Assembly: GCA_002309155.1 (NCBI GenBank)
Contig: DBXB01000056.1
Location: 1 to 15,001 of the forward strand
Source: Bacteroidales bacterium UBA1223
GTDB lineage: Bacteria > Bacteroidota > Bacteroidia > Bacteroidales > P3
DNA length: 15,001 bases
Direction: 5' to 3'
Shown: piece after piece, positions 6,494-14,314 of the stretch
Numbering within the stretch: position 1 is the stretch's first letter
Layout: each line of letters opens with the position of its first letter
Position numbers and translations under genes: made by a program
The notes under the pieces: generated by a model
Told to the model about the DNA's origin: nothing
What the model saw: only the letters and a program-made list of their open reading frames with translations
Database searches by the model: none

Positions 6494-8137
6494 TCATGCG
6501 GCAAAACCAATTCTTCTTGTCGCATGAGAACTAATCTTTTCGTTGTCGCATAGTTCCTCGAGCGCAGACTGCGGGTCTTTCGCATCACCATGGAGGATGC
6601 AGGTAACGGCATACTTGCGGGCGATATTCTCTATCTGGCCGCCGCTAAAGTCGTATTTCTCGGCAAGGGCGTTGGAGACCTCCGTCGATAACCCGGGAAT
6701 CATCGTACGCCATATCTTCGAGCGCACCGTAGCGTCGGGTTTCTCGAAGCATATCTTGTAGAGGAAGCGGCGCTCGAAGGCGCTGTCGAGGTTCTCAGTC
6801 AGGTTGGTGGTGGCGATGAGGATGCCGTCGAGGGTCTCCATTTCCTGCAGGATGATGTTCTGGATGGTGTTCTCCATCTTGTCGACGGCGTTCTCCGCTC
6901 CCTGCTTGCGGATGCCTATGATGGCGTCGGCCTCGTTGAAGAGTAGGATAGGGGCGACGTCGAATTTCTTCACTAGCGCACGGTAGCGGTCGAAGAGGGC
7001 TTTGATGTTCTTCTCGCTCTCGCCGACCCATTTACTCTTGATCTGTGGCACGTCGACCACCATCACCTGACGCCCCGTGCGGCGCGCCAGTTGGTACACC
7101 GTCTCGGTCTTGCCCGTTCCTGGTCCGCCGTGGAAGAGGCAGGTGAACCCCTGACGGAATCCCCGTTGTTTCATACGTTCGTGGACTTCCTTGTAGCGCT
7201 CTGTGTCGAGTAGCGAGGCCAGTTCATCGACTTGGCGCTCCACCTTGTCGCAGTAGAAGAGTTCCTTTGTCCCGATGCTGTCGGGCTTCATCACGTCGGC
7301 GGCAGTGTCGGTGGCAACGCTGATGTTCAGTTCTGCAAGCAGGTCGCGCTTGGCCTGCTCGGTGAGGTGGAAGCGGTTGTTGTCAGCGATACCGTCGGCA
7401 CAGAGATGTTCTATCAGCTTCAGGTGCATCAAGGGATTAGCGTCGTTGCTCATCTCCGACCGCAGTCGCATATAGGTGGCTTTGTTTTCGTAGAGGGGCT
7501 CTATCTGGTTGAAACGCACATCATCGTCGTCCTCGTTGACAAGCAGATGGCAAAAGAGAACAAGCATCAGCTGGTCGATTGAACGCACCTTCAGTGACCT
7601 TACCTTCTTGGCAAAAGTCACCTGTGGGTTCTGATCCAGCAGAGCGACTACCTCTTCGCTCAGCTCGTCGGGGGTGATGGTTTCGTCGCTGAGGTCGTCG
7701 AAGAGTACTTTCAGTCGGGCGAACAACTCGCAACAATCGAGTCCAGTGTTCGGAGGCATCTGGTATGCCTCGTTGTGTTTCAGTGCCCTGAGGACAGCGG
7801 CGGGCACGATGAATGAGTCCTCATCCTTACCACGATGGTGGTAACGCAGCAGGCGCCGGCGTGCCAACGCCTCTATTTCGTCACTATAGCTGAGTATGCG
7901 GATATTAGAAATGTCGAGGTAACTGGCCAGATCGTCGTAATCTACATAGCGACAGTTGCGGTCGAGGAATACGGTGAAGAACACCGCCTGTCGGGTGGTA
8001 ATACCATAACTCGTGGCAAGGAATTCAAGCTCTTCTCTGCAGTCGAGGAACAACCGCTCGTCCAATTTCGATTTTTTGGCGCTTGCGGCAACACGCTCGA
8101 TGGCGTCAATCAGGGTAAATTGTTTCAAGTTTTCCAT
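6494..8137 (-). CDS. AAA+ ATPase with unrecognised N-terminal region
   Basis: A 547-residue cytosolic protein. Residues 1-270 or so are helical and acidic, and I do not recognise a domain; they include a winged-helix-like stretch near 60-115. The C-terminal half is a classical AAA core: Walker A GGPGTGKT at 337-344, pore-loop-like KSKWVGESEKN at 367-377, Walker B ILLFNEAD at 397-404, sensor 1 ATTN at 442-445 and an arginine-finger pair in FERRF at 454-458. In Walker B the usual Asp before the catalytic Glu is Asn (N401). It is 13 bp downstream of the leucine-rich repeat gene and shares its promoter. An AAA ring that remodels a partner selected by the neighbouring solenoid is a reasonable but untested idea. 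Confidence 0.88.
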   Translation of the reverse strand: MENLKQFTLIDAIERVAASAKKSKLDERLFLDCREELEFLATSYGITTRQAVFFTVFLDRNCRYVDYDDLASYLDISNIRILSYSDEIEALARRRLLRYHHRGKDEDSFIVPAAVLRALKHNEAYQMPPNTGLDCCELFARLKVLFDDLSDETITPDELSEEVVALLDQNPQVTFAKKVRSLKVRSIDQLMLVLFCHLLVNEDDDDVRFNQIEPLYENKATYMRLRSEMSNDANPLMHLKLIEHLCADGIADNNRFHLTEQAKRDLLAELNISVATDTAADVMKPDSIGTKELFYCDKVERQVDELASLLDTERYKEVHERMKQRGFRQGFTCLFHGGPGTGKTETVYQLARRTGRQVMVVDVPQIKSKWVGESEKNIKALFDRYRALVKKFDVAPILLFNEADAIIGIRKQGAENAVDKMENTIQNIILQEMETLDGILIATTNLTENLDSAFERRFLYKICFEKPDATVRSKIWRTMIPGLSTEVSNALAEKYDFSGGQIENIARKYAVTCILHGDAKDPQSALEELCDNEKISSHATRRIGFAA

Positions 8138-8150
8138 ATTTATATATAAT

Positions 8151-8759
8151 TTATATTTCGTAATTCTTAACCTTCAGTACGGACTTTTTCTCACCGTCGA
8201 ACATCTCGATGTGGTCGATGCTTTCGGGGGCAATGACTTCTTCAAGATTCATGCAGTAGTGGAATGCGTCGGGTGCTACACTTGTGACTGTGGCTGGCAG
8301 CACGATGCGACGTAGGTTGCGGCAGTCGTAGAAGCAGGCGGTGGGGATCTCGGTGATGTTGTCGGGCAGTGTCACATCGCTCACGGCGCTGTCGTAGAAC
8401 AACGCTTCGGGCAGAGTGGTGAGATTGCGGGGTAATACGACTTTCTGCAGTGCTAGCGTACCTTCGAATGCACCTTTACCGATATGGGTGATGCGGTCGG
8501 GGATTTTGATTTCTTCGAGTTTGTCGCACAAACCGAAAGCCTCGTCTTCGATACTGCGGAGATACTGTGGCAGTGTCACATGGCGTAGCTTGGTGCATTC
8601 GTAGAATGCTTTCTTCGCGATTACTGATACTCGGTAACCTTGTACATGTGGCGGGATGACGAGTCGGGTAACGTCGCTCGTGCGGGGATAGAGGTGCAGA
8701 ACTTTTACCTCTTTGTCGTTGATTACACTGAATGTGAGATTGTCTTGATGAATAACCAT
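8151..8759 (-). CDS. Cytosolic BspA-type leucine-rich repeat protein
   Basis: A 202-residue protein made almost wholly of LRR_5 repeats, about six, from residue 30 to 175. Each has a strand followed by (L/I)P-x-x-(L/I)-x-x-I-x-x-(A/G)F-x-x-C, for example EIKIPDRITHIGKGAFEGT. There is no signal peptide, anchor or C-terminal sorting domain, so it should be intracellular, unlike surface BspA proteins. The ATG at 8759 is chosen; a TTG at 8804 would lie on the promoter box itself. It is first in a two-gene unit with the AAA+ ATPase, 13 bp apart. It is shorter than the other repeat protein in the window and lacks that protein's C-terminal domain. Its role is probably protein binding; the partner is unknown. 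Confidence 0.88.
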   Translation of the reverse strand: MVIHQDNLTFSVINDKEVKVLHLYPRTSDVTRLVIPPHVQGYRVSVIAKKAFYECTKLRHVTLPQYLRSIEDEAFGLCDKLEEIKIPDRITHIGKGAFEGTLALQKVVLPRNLTTLPEALFYDSAVSDVTLPDNITEIPTACFYDCRNLRRIVLPATVTSVAPDAFHYCMNLEEVIAPESIDHIEMFDGEKKSVLKVKNYEI

Positions 8760-8801
8760 ATTTGAATGTGTTGATTTATTTACGTGTCTATCGTCACATT
8801 G

Positions 8802-8809
8802 CAAATATA
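8802..8809 (-). promoter_or_regulatory. Putative -7 promoter box for the LRR-AAA+ operon
   Basis: TATATTTG followed by C on the minus strand matches TAnnTTTG exactly. No clear TTTG is found at the -33 distance; a TTG at 8823-8821 is too close. A run of nine T (plus strand) lies just upstream. Transcription would start near 8795 and give a leader of about 35 nt. It separates this operon from the McrC gene ending at 8843. Confidence 0.5.
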
Positions 8810-8842
8810 GGTTTTTTTTTCAATTTAAGTGTTAAAGAAATG

Positions 8843-10270
8843 TTAAACTATTCTCGACTTAAATATCCCCTCACTTTCCTGCATGGTTTTTTTGAAAGAC
8901 GGATATGTTGTCTTGGAAGGTATCTTTAAGGCAACTTTATACAACATACCACCTCTGTCTCCCAAGATGCGATAATGCTCATATTCTTTGTAGGCATTGC
9001 CGTTGTCATCTTTTTCATCACCGAGTGGATAGAGCAGAAAACCCTTCTCAGTGTTGAACCGATACATATACATAATGGTCTTGTAGTATACCCGTTCTGC
9101 CTTGTCAGCATAGAGGTGTCTTACTCCCGCAAGCGGTATGTATTTGGCATCTGCCACCCAGTCGTAATTGTCTTCCTCTCCCTTTACATAGTCAGGGACA
9201 ATCTGTTGGAAGTCACTCTTTTCATCGCTAAAGAGATTGTATCTGGAGTTTTTACGCGTATAGTGGTTGCCACCAATGGAATTAATCAATTGCGCAACAT
9301 ATTCCTCCCACAGCCAGGCGGCATCTATCAGCACTCCGTATACTTTCTCGTCCTTGTTATCACCGAAAGCCAACTGCTCGTGTCGCAGGATACTCAAGCA
9401 TAACTTTATCAAGGCAGCATACTTTGTGAAGTATGGATGCGAGAAGGGACGCAGGTTGCCGTTGATTATCGCCTGACGCTGACGGTCACTGTATGTAGGG
9501 GTAGCGAGGATGATTTGCTGAATGCAACCCTCCGTCTCTGAGTCGTTGTGAAGCACCGATTGTCCGAAGGGTTTCCTGCGGATGAATTCAATGGTATGGC
9601 GTATCAGCTGTGTCACGGGGTTGTCGTAGCTGAATTCGCGGGTGCGGTAAGCGATGCGACCGTTGAAGGGGATATTGAAACGTATATGGCGGTTGATGTC
9701 GATGGCACCTTTTACGTTGGCGTCGTTATATTCGTGGTAGACATATTGTTTATAGACCCCCTGCGACAGCGCCTCCTTCAGTAGTTTGGGGAAGAAGAGA
9801 AGCATAAGGTCGAAGATAGCATCCTGCCTCGAAGTCGAAGTCTCGAAGTTGACCATATTCACGGCCAACACCTTCTCCATCATATAGTAGAGAAAGTAGT
9901 CGTCCTTGCCATGAGAAAAGCGTGAGCGGATGCGGACATCGGTACCATTACAACCTATGAAACCCACAATATTGTTGGTGGTAATTGAATCGATGCTTTT
10001 ACCGTCTTTCTCCGTAATCTTGAATAGGTTTTGCTTTTTTAGGTCGCCGTCGACTTCTTTTTGTCTGTATGGCCACAGATATATTGCATCATTATTGGTT
10101 TCCATCAACTCGCCAATTGTATATGATGCCAACAATCGGACATTATCTCGAGCAGCGCCCTTTATCCCCGTCAGAGGCAATGCCTTCCTGCCAAACGAAT
10201 CATACATAGATTCGTCTAGATCATGAACATGCCATGAGTTATCAAACAGGAGGATAGGAGAAGTTGCCAT
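8843..10270 (-). CDS. mcrC: McrC-like nuclease subunit of a McrBC-type restriction system
   Basis: A 475-residue McrC-family protein, longer than the 348-residue E. coli McrC. In McrBC systems this subunit stimulates the McrB GTPase and cuts DNA. The N-terminal part (to about 150) is beta-rich and corresponds to the McrB-contacting region. The C-terminal half carries the PD-(D/E)XK nuclease: conserved WEEYV at 331-335, IVPDYV with P359-D360, and WVADAKYIP with D374 and K376, followed by YYKTIMYMYRF. All catalytic positions are intact. The ATG abuts the stop codon of the McrB gene with no gap, indicating strict co-expression. After its stop come 84 bp with a new promoter for the next operon. 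The methylation or sequence target cannot be read from the protein. Confidence 0.88.
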   Translation of the reverse strand: MATSPILLFDNSWHVHDLDESMYDSFGRKALPLTGIKGAARDNVRLLASYTIGELMETNNDAIYLWPYRQKEVDGDLKKQNLFKITEKDGKSIDSITTNNIVGFIGCNGTDVRIRSRFSHGKDDYFLYYMMEKVLAVNMVNFETSTSRQDAIFDLMLLFFPKLLKEALSQGVYKQYVYHEYNDANVKGAIDINRHIRFNIPFNGRIAYRTREFSYDNPVTQLIRHTIEFIRRKPFGQSVLHNDSETEGCIQQIILATPTYSDRQRQAIINGNLRPFSHPYFTKYAALIKLCLSILRHEQLAFGDNKDEKVYGVLIDAAWLWEEYVAQLINSIGGNHYTRKNSRYNLFSDEKSDFQQIVPDYVKGEEDNYDWVADAKYIPLAGVRHLYADKAERVYYKTIMYMYRFNTEKGFLLYPLGDEKDDNGNAYKEYEHYRILGDRGGMLYKVALKIPSKTTYPSFKKTMQESEGIFKSRIV

Positions 10271-11674
10271 TTATTTTAGATTATAGGCGTCTTCCAGCTT
10301 ATCTACAATTACTTTTGCGTCGGGATTGCCCCTATAATATTCAAAAAGGACACCATAAAGATTTTCTTTCCACAATCTCTTAAAATTGAAACCATTTTTT
10401 GCCAGCTTTAAGAAATATGAACCACCTATTTGGTACTGCTCCGATAGATTGCCAATATTAGGATTAATAATTGCGGCATTTAATTTTCGCATCCTACTGA
10501 CAGCCTCCTTTTTTATATTATCGTCCCACTCTTTCTCTTGTTGGGAATATATAATGGATTCGCTTTCACTTGCAGTCACTTCCACAAACGAAAATCTGCG
10601 CCGAAATGCGAAATCCATGCTTTCTACTGAACGGTCTATATCGTTCATCGTACCAATCACATACACGTTTTCGGGCACATAGAACCCTTTTTCGAACAAG
10701 TCTCCTGTGTCTTTGAGCAAATTTTGATACTGTGTTTCTACCAAAATTCTATCCTCCTCCTTCCTGTATCCCGGATCAATGGAGAAGAATAATTCACCAA
10801 AAATCTTTGAAATCTCCCCACGATTAATCTCATCAATTACAAAAACAAAATTTTTCCCCTCATCATTTACTGCATTTTTGCAGAATGCCTTAAACACGCC
10901 ATCAATACGTTTGAATTTCACATTTACTTCAGAGTCTTTATCATTTTTATCCGGGCGTAATCCTTCCACAAAATCAGTGTAGTCGTAAGAGGGATGAAAT
11001 TGAACAAAACCAAACTGATTCCTTTCGTTCAATTCTTTTTCCGTGCAGTCAATCATCGCAGCAGCAATCTGACGAGCCAAATAGGTTTTTCCTGTACCGG
11101 GAGCACCAGTGAGTATCAAATTGAAATTGTTCCTCAATAGTTCTTTTATTCTATCTTTCTTATAGCTCAATGCGTTTTTTTTGGCATTCACATAAACATC
11201 AAATAATTTTTTAATACTATCTATATTTTCTGAAAATACATCATCTCTATTAACCGATGCCACGTCATTGTATGTATCATTAGAAGACTCGTCATCCGCA
11301 TTTCTAAAATAAAGATAATCGATTATATTCTCACCTTTCCTCCATTGGGCATTAATATTCAGTCCTGTGCCATCCCAATGCAGATAAGATGCTATTGTAG
11401 TATAACCACCTTTGGGGGAATGTTGAACACTGATATTGATTTTTCCGACAGAATAACCGCACCAATCCTCTATCTGCTCTTGAATCTTTCCTCCACGATA
11501 CCCTTGCCCCACCTTGTTACCTTTTTTAATTATTTCAAGAAATTTCTCAACGTAAGGGCTTTGAGGCCAATCATTTCGAACAGAATATCCATTGTGGCAA
11601 TATTCGAGATGAATAATAAAATATCTCAAAAGGCATTTGAAATTCTCTAATTCTTTTTCTTTGTTGTTTTTCAT
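10271..11674 (-). CDS. mcrB: McrB-like AAA+ GTPase subunit of a McrBC-type restriction system
   Basis: A 467-residue McrB-family motor. Residues 1-150 are a lineage-specific N-terminal domain, the part that in McrB proteins recognises DNA. It matches none of the recognition domains I know (DUF3578, EVE/YTH and so on), so the target is open. The AAA+ core has Walker A GAPGTGKT at 190-197, the family segment FVQFHPSYDYTDFVEGLRP near 223-241, Walker B FVFVIDEINRGE at 276-287, the McrB GTPase motif as MNDID (343-347; MNTAD in E. coli) and RRR at 358-360. It lies 10 bp after the DUF2779 gene and directly abuts McrC. Its base composition is much more AT-rich than its neighbours (one 60-base line at 10861 has 21 G+C against 31 at 12301). 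This suggests a separate origin. Confidence 0.9.
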   Translation of the reverse strand: MKNNKEKELENFKCLLRYFIIHLEYCHNGYSVRNDWPQSPYVEKFLEIIKKGNKVGQGYRGGKIQEQIEDWCGYSVGKINISVQHSPKGGYTTIASYLHWDGTGLNINAQWRKGENIIDYLYFRNADDESSNDTYNDVASVNRDDVFSENIDSIKKLFDVYVNAKKNALSYKKDRIKELLRNNFNLILTGAPGTGKTYLARQIAAAMIDCTEKELNERNQFGFVQFHPSYDYTDFVEGLRPDKNDKDSEVNVKFKRIDGVFKAFCKNAVNDEGKNFVFVIDEINRGEISKIFGELFFSIDPGYRKEEDRILVETQYQNLLKDTGDLFEKGFYVPENVYVIGTMNDIDRSVESMDFAFRRRFSFVEVTASESESIIYSQQEKEWDDNIKKEAVSRMRKLNAAIINPNIGNLSEQYQIGGSYFLKLAKNGFNFKRLWKENLYGVLFEYYRGNPDAKVIVDKLEDAYNLK

Positions 11675-11684
11675 ACTAATCTTA

Positions 11685-13217
11685 TTAAATAACTTCCTTC
11701 AATTTCTCCCACACCTTGACCATTGCCCAGGTGTCGAGTTTGCAGTATTTGAGAAGTGATCTGCGGGTGGTGGCGGCTTCGGCGGGGGACATGTATTGTA
11801 TCTGTGGGAAGATGGTCATCGCTTCGCCACCATTCTTCACTGTGCCGTTAAGGTTCTCGTAGTTCAGGGTCTTGTCGTTAGGAAACAAGGCGGGCAGCAC
11901 TTTCTTGATGCTGAACGATCCTTTCATGGCAGGAAGATAGTAGTAACCGTCGCGGAAGGGGTCGATGAGGTCAACGATATGGTCGGCTATGTCAAGCAGA
12001 TGGTCTGCATATTTGGGGAAGGCGACGGCAAGCTCTCTCAGACGGCTACACTCGAAATTCTTGTTGTATGCGGTGGTGCATACTCCCATAGGAATATCTT
12101 CACAGAGCCGTTTGGCCAGAAGGGGACGTGGGTCATTGACGTCGTTTGGGGCGAGGTAATAGCGATGCTCGAACTTGGCTTCGGCGTTTCTTTTGATGTG
12201 CAGCGAATACTGGAAGGTTATCTGCATGGAAGGATGTGTGCCCTCATACCGCGGTATCAGGTCCTGCATGGTCTCGAAGTCGAGGAAATAGAGAGGATAG
12301 CTCAACTTGTCGAGGAAACGACGTATGCCGTCAGGGTCGATATACGGTTTCTGCTCCACCTGCAGTCGCTGGATTCGTCCCAGAGGTTGGTCGACAAGCT
12401 GGTCATACGACACACGTCCTGCTTGGTAGTGCTTGAGTTTTTCGTCAAAAAAGAAGCGGTCGGGACCTTTGCTATTCGTGTTGCCACCATAGACGTCAAA
12501 CACCGAATGCTCTGGTAGGTGGCGGGTGCAGTATTTCCAGAAAGAGCAACGGTAAGGTTTGTTGCAGTTTTTCGACAGGTCACGTTCGGGTTCCTGTTCC
12601 ATCGCCAGTACCTGCATGGCTTTGGGTACTTGCAGAGGAACCTTTGCCAACTCTTTCTCTATAGCCTCACGCATGTCTATGATGGAGAACAACTGCCGGA
12701 GGTCCAATTTATTATGATACACATAGTCGCTGTTGAGGCACACGAGGTTGATGCCGGTGACGTTAATACCGCACTGTCGCAACAACCAGGTCTGATAGGC
12801 TATGTCGGGCAGGTATTTGTTCAGTTTTGCTTTCTTGCCATCCTCATCCTTGGTGGTGCTGCTCTTCACCTCGTAGAGAGCCCATCCGTCACCATCACGG
12901 CGCAGTAGGTCGACGGCGCAGTAGCAGCCGTCGTGGAAAAATGCCGCCTCGGCGATGCATTCAGCACCATCATCCATCAACTTGCGTGTCTTCTCAATCA
13001 TTGCGGCGATATCGAGACTGCCGTCGGGGTTGTGGGTGGTGACGTCAATAGTTCCAGGGAAGAGCTGCTTGGCAAGATTGCCCAACTTGACTCCTTGGTC
13101 GAAACGCGCCTGCGTCATGGAGTCCACCGGCGGAGCATACTCCGGGTGGTGGACTCCAAGCCACATGTTCTTAGGACACTGGCAATAGGCAGTGTAGCGT
13201 GATTTAGAAAGATTCAT
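11685..13217 (-). CDS. DUF2779-family nuclease-like protein
   Basis: A 510-residue two-part protein of the DUF2779 type. The N-terminal half resembles Cas4/RecB nucleases. It has D103 in AVDLL and E116-x-K118 in WALYEVKSS, a PD-(D/E)XK active site. Cysteines at 12 and 14 (YCQCPK) and at 218, 224 and 230 (CNKPYRCSFWKYC) could bind an iron-sulfur cluster as in Cas4 and AddB. The C-terminal half looks like a DEDD exonuclease: FLDFETM with D313 and E315, TAYNKNFE near 382-389 and KYCKLDTWAMV with D495. The start at 13217 (MNLSKSRYTA) leaves 4 bp after the repeat protein's stop; an upstream extension would overlap that gene. It precedes McrB by 10 bp, so it is very likely a partner of the McrBC module, perhaps end processing (inference). 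Confidence 0.85.
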   Translation of the reverse strand: MNLSKSRYTAYCQCPKNMWLGVHHPEYAPPVDSMTQARFDQGVKLGNLAKQLFPGTIDVTTHNPDGSLDIAAMIEKTRKLMDDGAECIAEAAFFHDGCYCAVDLLRRDGDGWALYEVKSSTTKDEDGKKAKLNKYLPDIAYQTWLLRQCGINVTGINLVCLNSDYVYHNKLDLRQLFSIIDMREAIEKELAKVPLQVPKAMQVLAMEQEPERDLSKNCNKPYRCSFWKYCTRHLPEHSVFDVYGGNTNSKGPDRFFFDEKLKHYQAGRVSYDQLVDQPLGRIQRLQVEQKPYIDPDGIRRFLDKLSYPLYFLDFETMQDLIPRYEGTHPSMQITFQYSLHIKRNAEAKFEHRYYLAPNDVNDPRPLLAKRLCEDIPMGVCTTAYNKNFECSRLRELAVAFPKYADHLLDIADHIVDLIDPFRDGYYYLPAMKGSFSIKKVLPALFPNDKTLNYENLNGTVKNGGEAMTIFPQIQYMSPAEAATTRRSLLKYCKLDTWAMVKVWEKLKEVI

Positions 13218-13221
13218 AGGT

Positions 13222-13644
13222 TTAGTTCCAAAGATAATTATAGGCATACCAGATGGCGGCGAACTCGACAATAGTGATGGGGCCTTCGATGCGCATCAGC
13301 TGGTTGCTATAACTCGTTGAGTCGCCTTTGTACACCTTTCCGTTCTCGATGCGCATCAGTTGACTGCTGAAACTCGTCGAATCGCCCTTATACACTCGAC
13401 CGTTTTCGATTCTCAACAATTGGTTACTATAACTGGTAGAGTCGCCTTCGTAGACTTTCCCGTTCTCGATTCTCAGCACTTGGTTGCTGTAACTTGTCGA
13501 GTCGCCCTTGTAAACCTTGTTGTTCTCGATGCGCAGAAGACAGTTGCTGTAACTGGTGGAATCACCTTTATACAACTTGCCGTTCTCGAGTCTGAAAAGC
13601 TGGTTACTGTAACTAGTGGAATCACCTTTATAAACTTTAGTCAT
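13222..13644 (-). CDS. Tandem 20-residue repeat protein
   Basis: A 140-residue protein formed by six consecutive 20-residue repeats (residues 3-122) of consensus KVYKGDSTSYSNQLLRIENG. A short hydrophobic, aromatic tail (ITIVEFAAIWYAYNYLWN) follows. The regular strand-turn-strand pattern with invariant GDS suggests a small beta-solenoid or beta-meander, reminiscent of MORN-type repeats; I do not recognise a named family. The tail could be an interaction or membrane-association segment and is too short to call a transmembrane helix with confidence. Codons differ between repeats while the protein sequence is kept, a sign of selection on the protein. It is 4 bp upstream of the DUF2779 gene and 61 bp downstream of the acidic protein gene. 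The function is unknown. Confidence 0.8.
   Translation of the reverse strand: MTKVYKGDSTSYSNQLFRLENGKLYKGDSTSYSNCLLRIENNKVYKGDSTSYSNQVLRIENGKVYEGDSTSYSNQLLRIENGRVYKGDSTSFSSQLMRIENGKVYKGDSTSYSNQLMRIEGPITIVEFAAIWYAYNYLWN
13279..13638. repeat. 60-bp tandem repeat, six coding copies
   Basis: The DNA counterpart of the 20-residue repeats. Six in-frame 60-bp units run without spacers through most of the gene. Units differ by scattered, mostly third-position changes (for example the word for GDS-T-S appears as GTCGCC, GTCGCCC or ATCACC variants on the plus strand). Confidence 0.85.
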
Positions 13645-13705
13645 AGTATATTTGTTTTATTTTGCCTACTCTGTTGAAGGTTTTTCGGCTGTCTCCTTTT
13701 GTTTC

Positions 13706-14290
13706 TTATTCCTCTGAAGATTTCAGGCAAGTCCAGTTGCCGTCGCCGTCTAGTTCAAGCAGGAGCACCTCCTCGCTCTCGCCTTCATCCTCCAGATAGT
13801 CGAGTCCGACGCAGTCGTCCTCCTGACCCTTGTACATCAGGTTGCGTGGGTCGGCTAGCGGGCCTTCGTTCAGCGCGTCGATGCCCTGCAGGGCAGGTGC
13901 GGTAGAGAAATAGAGTTTCTCCGGACTGAAGTCGCCCTCAATCTCCATATCGCCCTCGAGCATGACGTTCTCCTGATGGTACACTTTCACCAGATAGCGT
14001 CCTTCCTCGATGGTCTCACCCTCGTCCTCGCTACTCTCGAACGGCACCTCGGATAGCTCGGTACTGAGGATATCTTCGCCCTCTTCGTCTGTGACTGTGA
14101 GGAGTCCGTCGTCCTGCGGTGATATGACATCGAACTCGTGGGTATAGTCCCCACCCATTTCGTCGTCATATTCGTCCCAGACCTCGCCGAGGTCGTCGGC
14201 CTCTTCGCAGCGTGCCACCAGGTCGTCGTCGGCCTCATACATCCTGACGTTTGCCGAGAAGGTCTCCAATGATATGTGATAATTTGCCAT
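13706..14290 (-). CDS. Highly acidic hypothetical protein
   Basis: A 194-residue soluble protein. By hand count it has about 59 Asp/Glu (30 percent) and only 8 Lys/Arg, giving a net charge near minus 50. Acidic clusters sit at about 20-50 (EADDDLV, WDEYDDEMGGD), 68-75, 86-97 (ESSEDEGETIEE) and 156-175 (EDDCVGLDYLEDEGESEE), between beta-like segments such as GRYLVKVYHQENVMLEGDME. No signal peptide or known domain is seen. The charge pattern could reflect nucleic-acid mimicry or binding to a basic partner, but proteins of this kind also occur with no such role. It lies 24 bp after the 51-residue ORF and 61 bp before the repeat protein on the same strand. Confidence 0.78.
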   Translation of the reverse strand: MANYHISLETFSANVRMYEADDDLVARCEEADDLGEVWDEYDDEMGGDYTHEFDVISPQDDGLLTVTDEEGEDILSTELSEVPFESSEDEGETIEEGRYLVKVYHQENVMLEGDMEIEGDFSPEKLYFSTAPALQGIDALNEGPLADPRNLMYKGQEDDCVGLDYLEDEGESEEVLLLELDGDGNWTCLKSSEE

Positions 14291-14314
14291 AATAAAGGTT
14301 AAATAGGTTTGAAA

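Noticed and set aside
11796..12518. 240-residue plus-strand ORF
   Set aside because: It lies wholly antisense inside the DUF2779 gene, whose motifs are intact; its translation shows no family features.
13279..13638. Regular 60-bp repeats resembling an array such as CRISPR
   Set aside because: Units are contiguous with no unique spacers, stay in frame with one gene and encode a conserved 20-residue repeat.
13647..13654. Plus-strand TATATTTG promoter-like box
   Set aside because: It matches the -7 consensus, but no plus-strand gene follows; it is probably chance in an AT-rich spacer.
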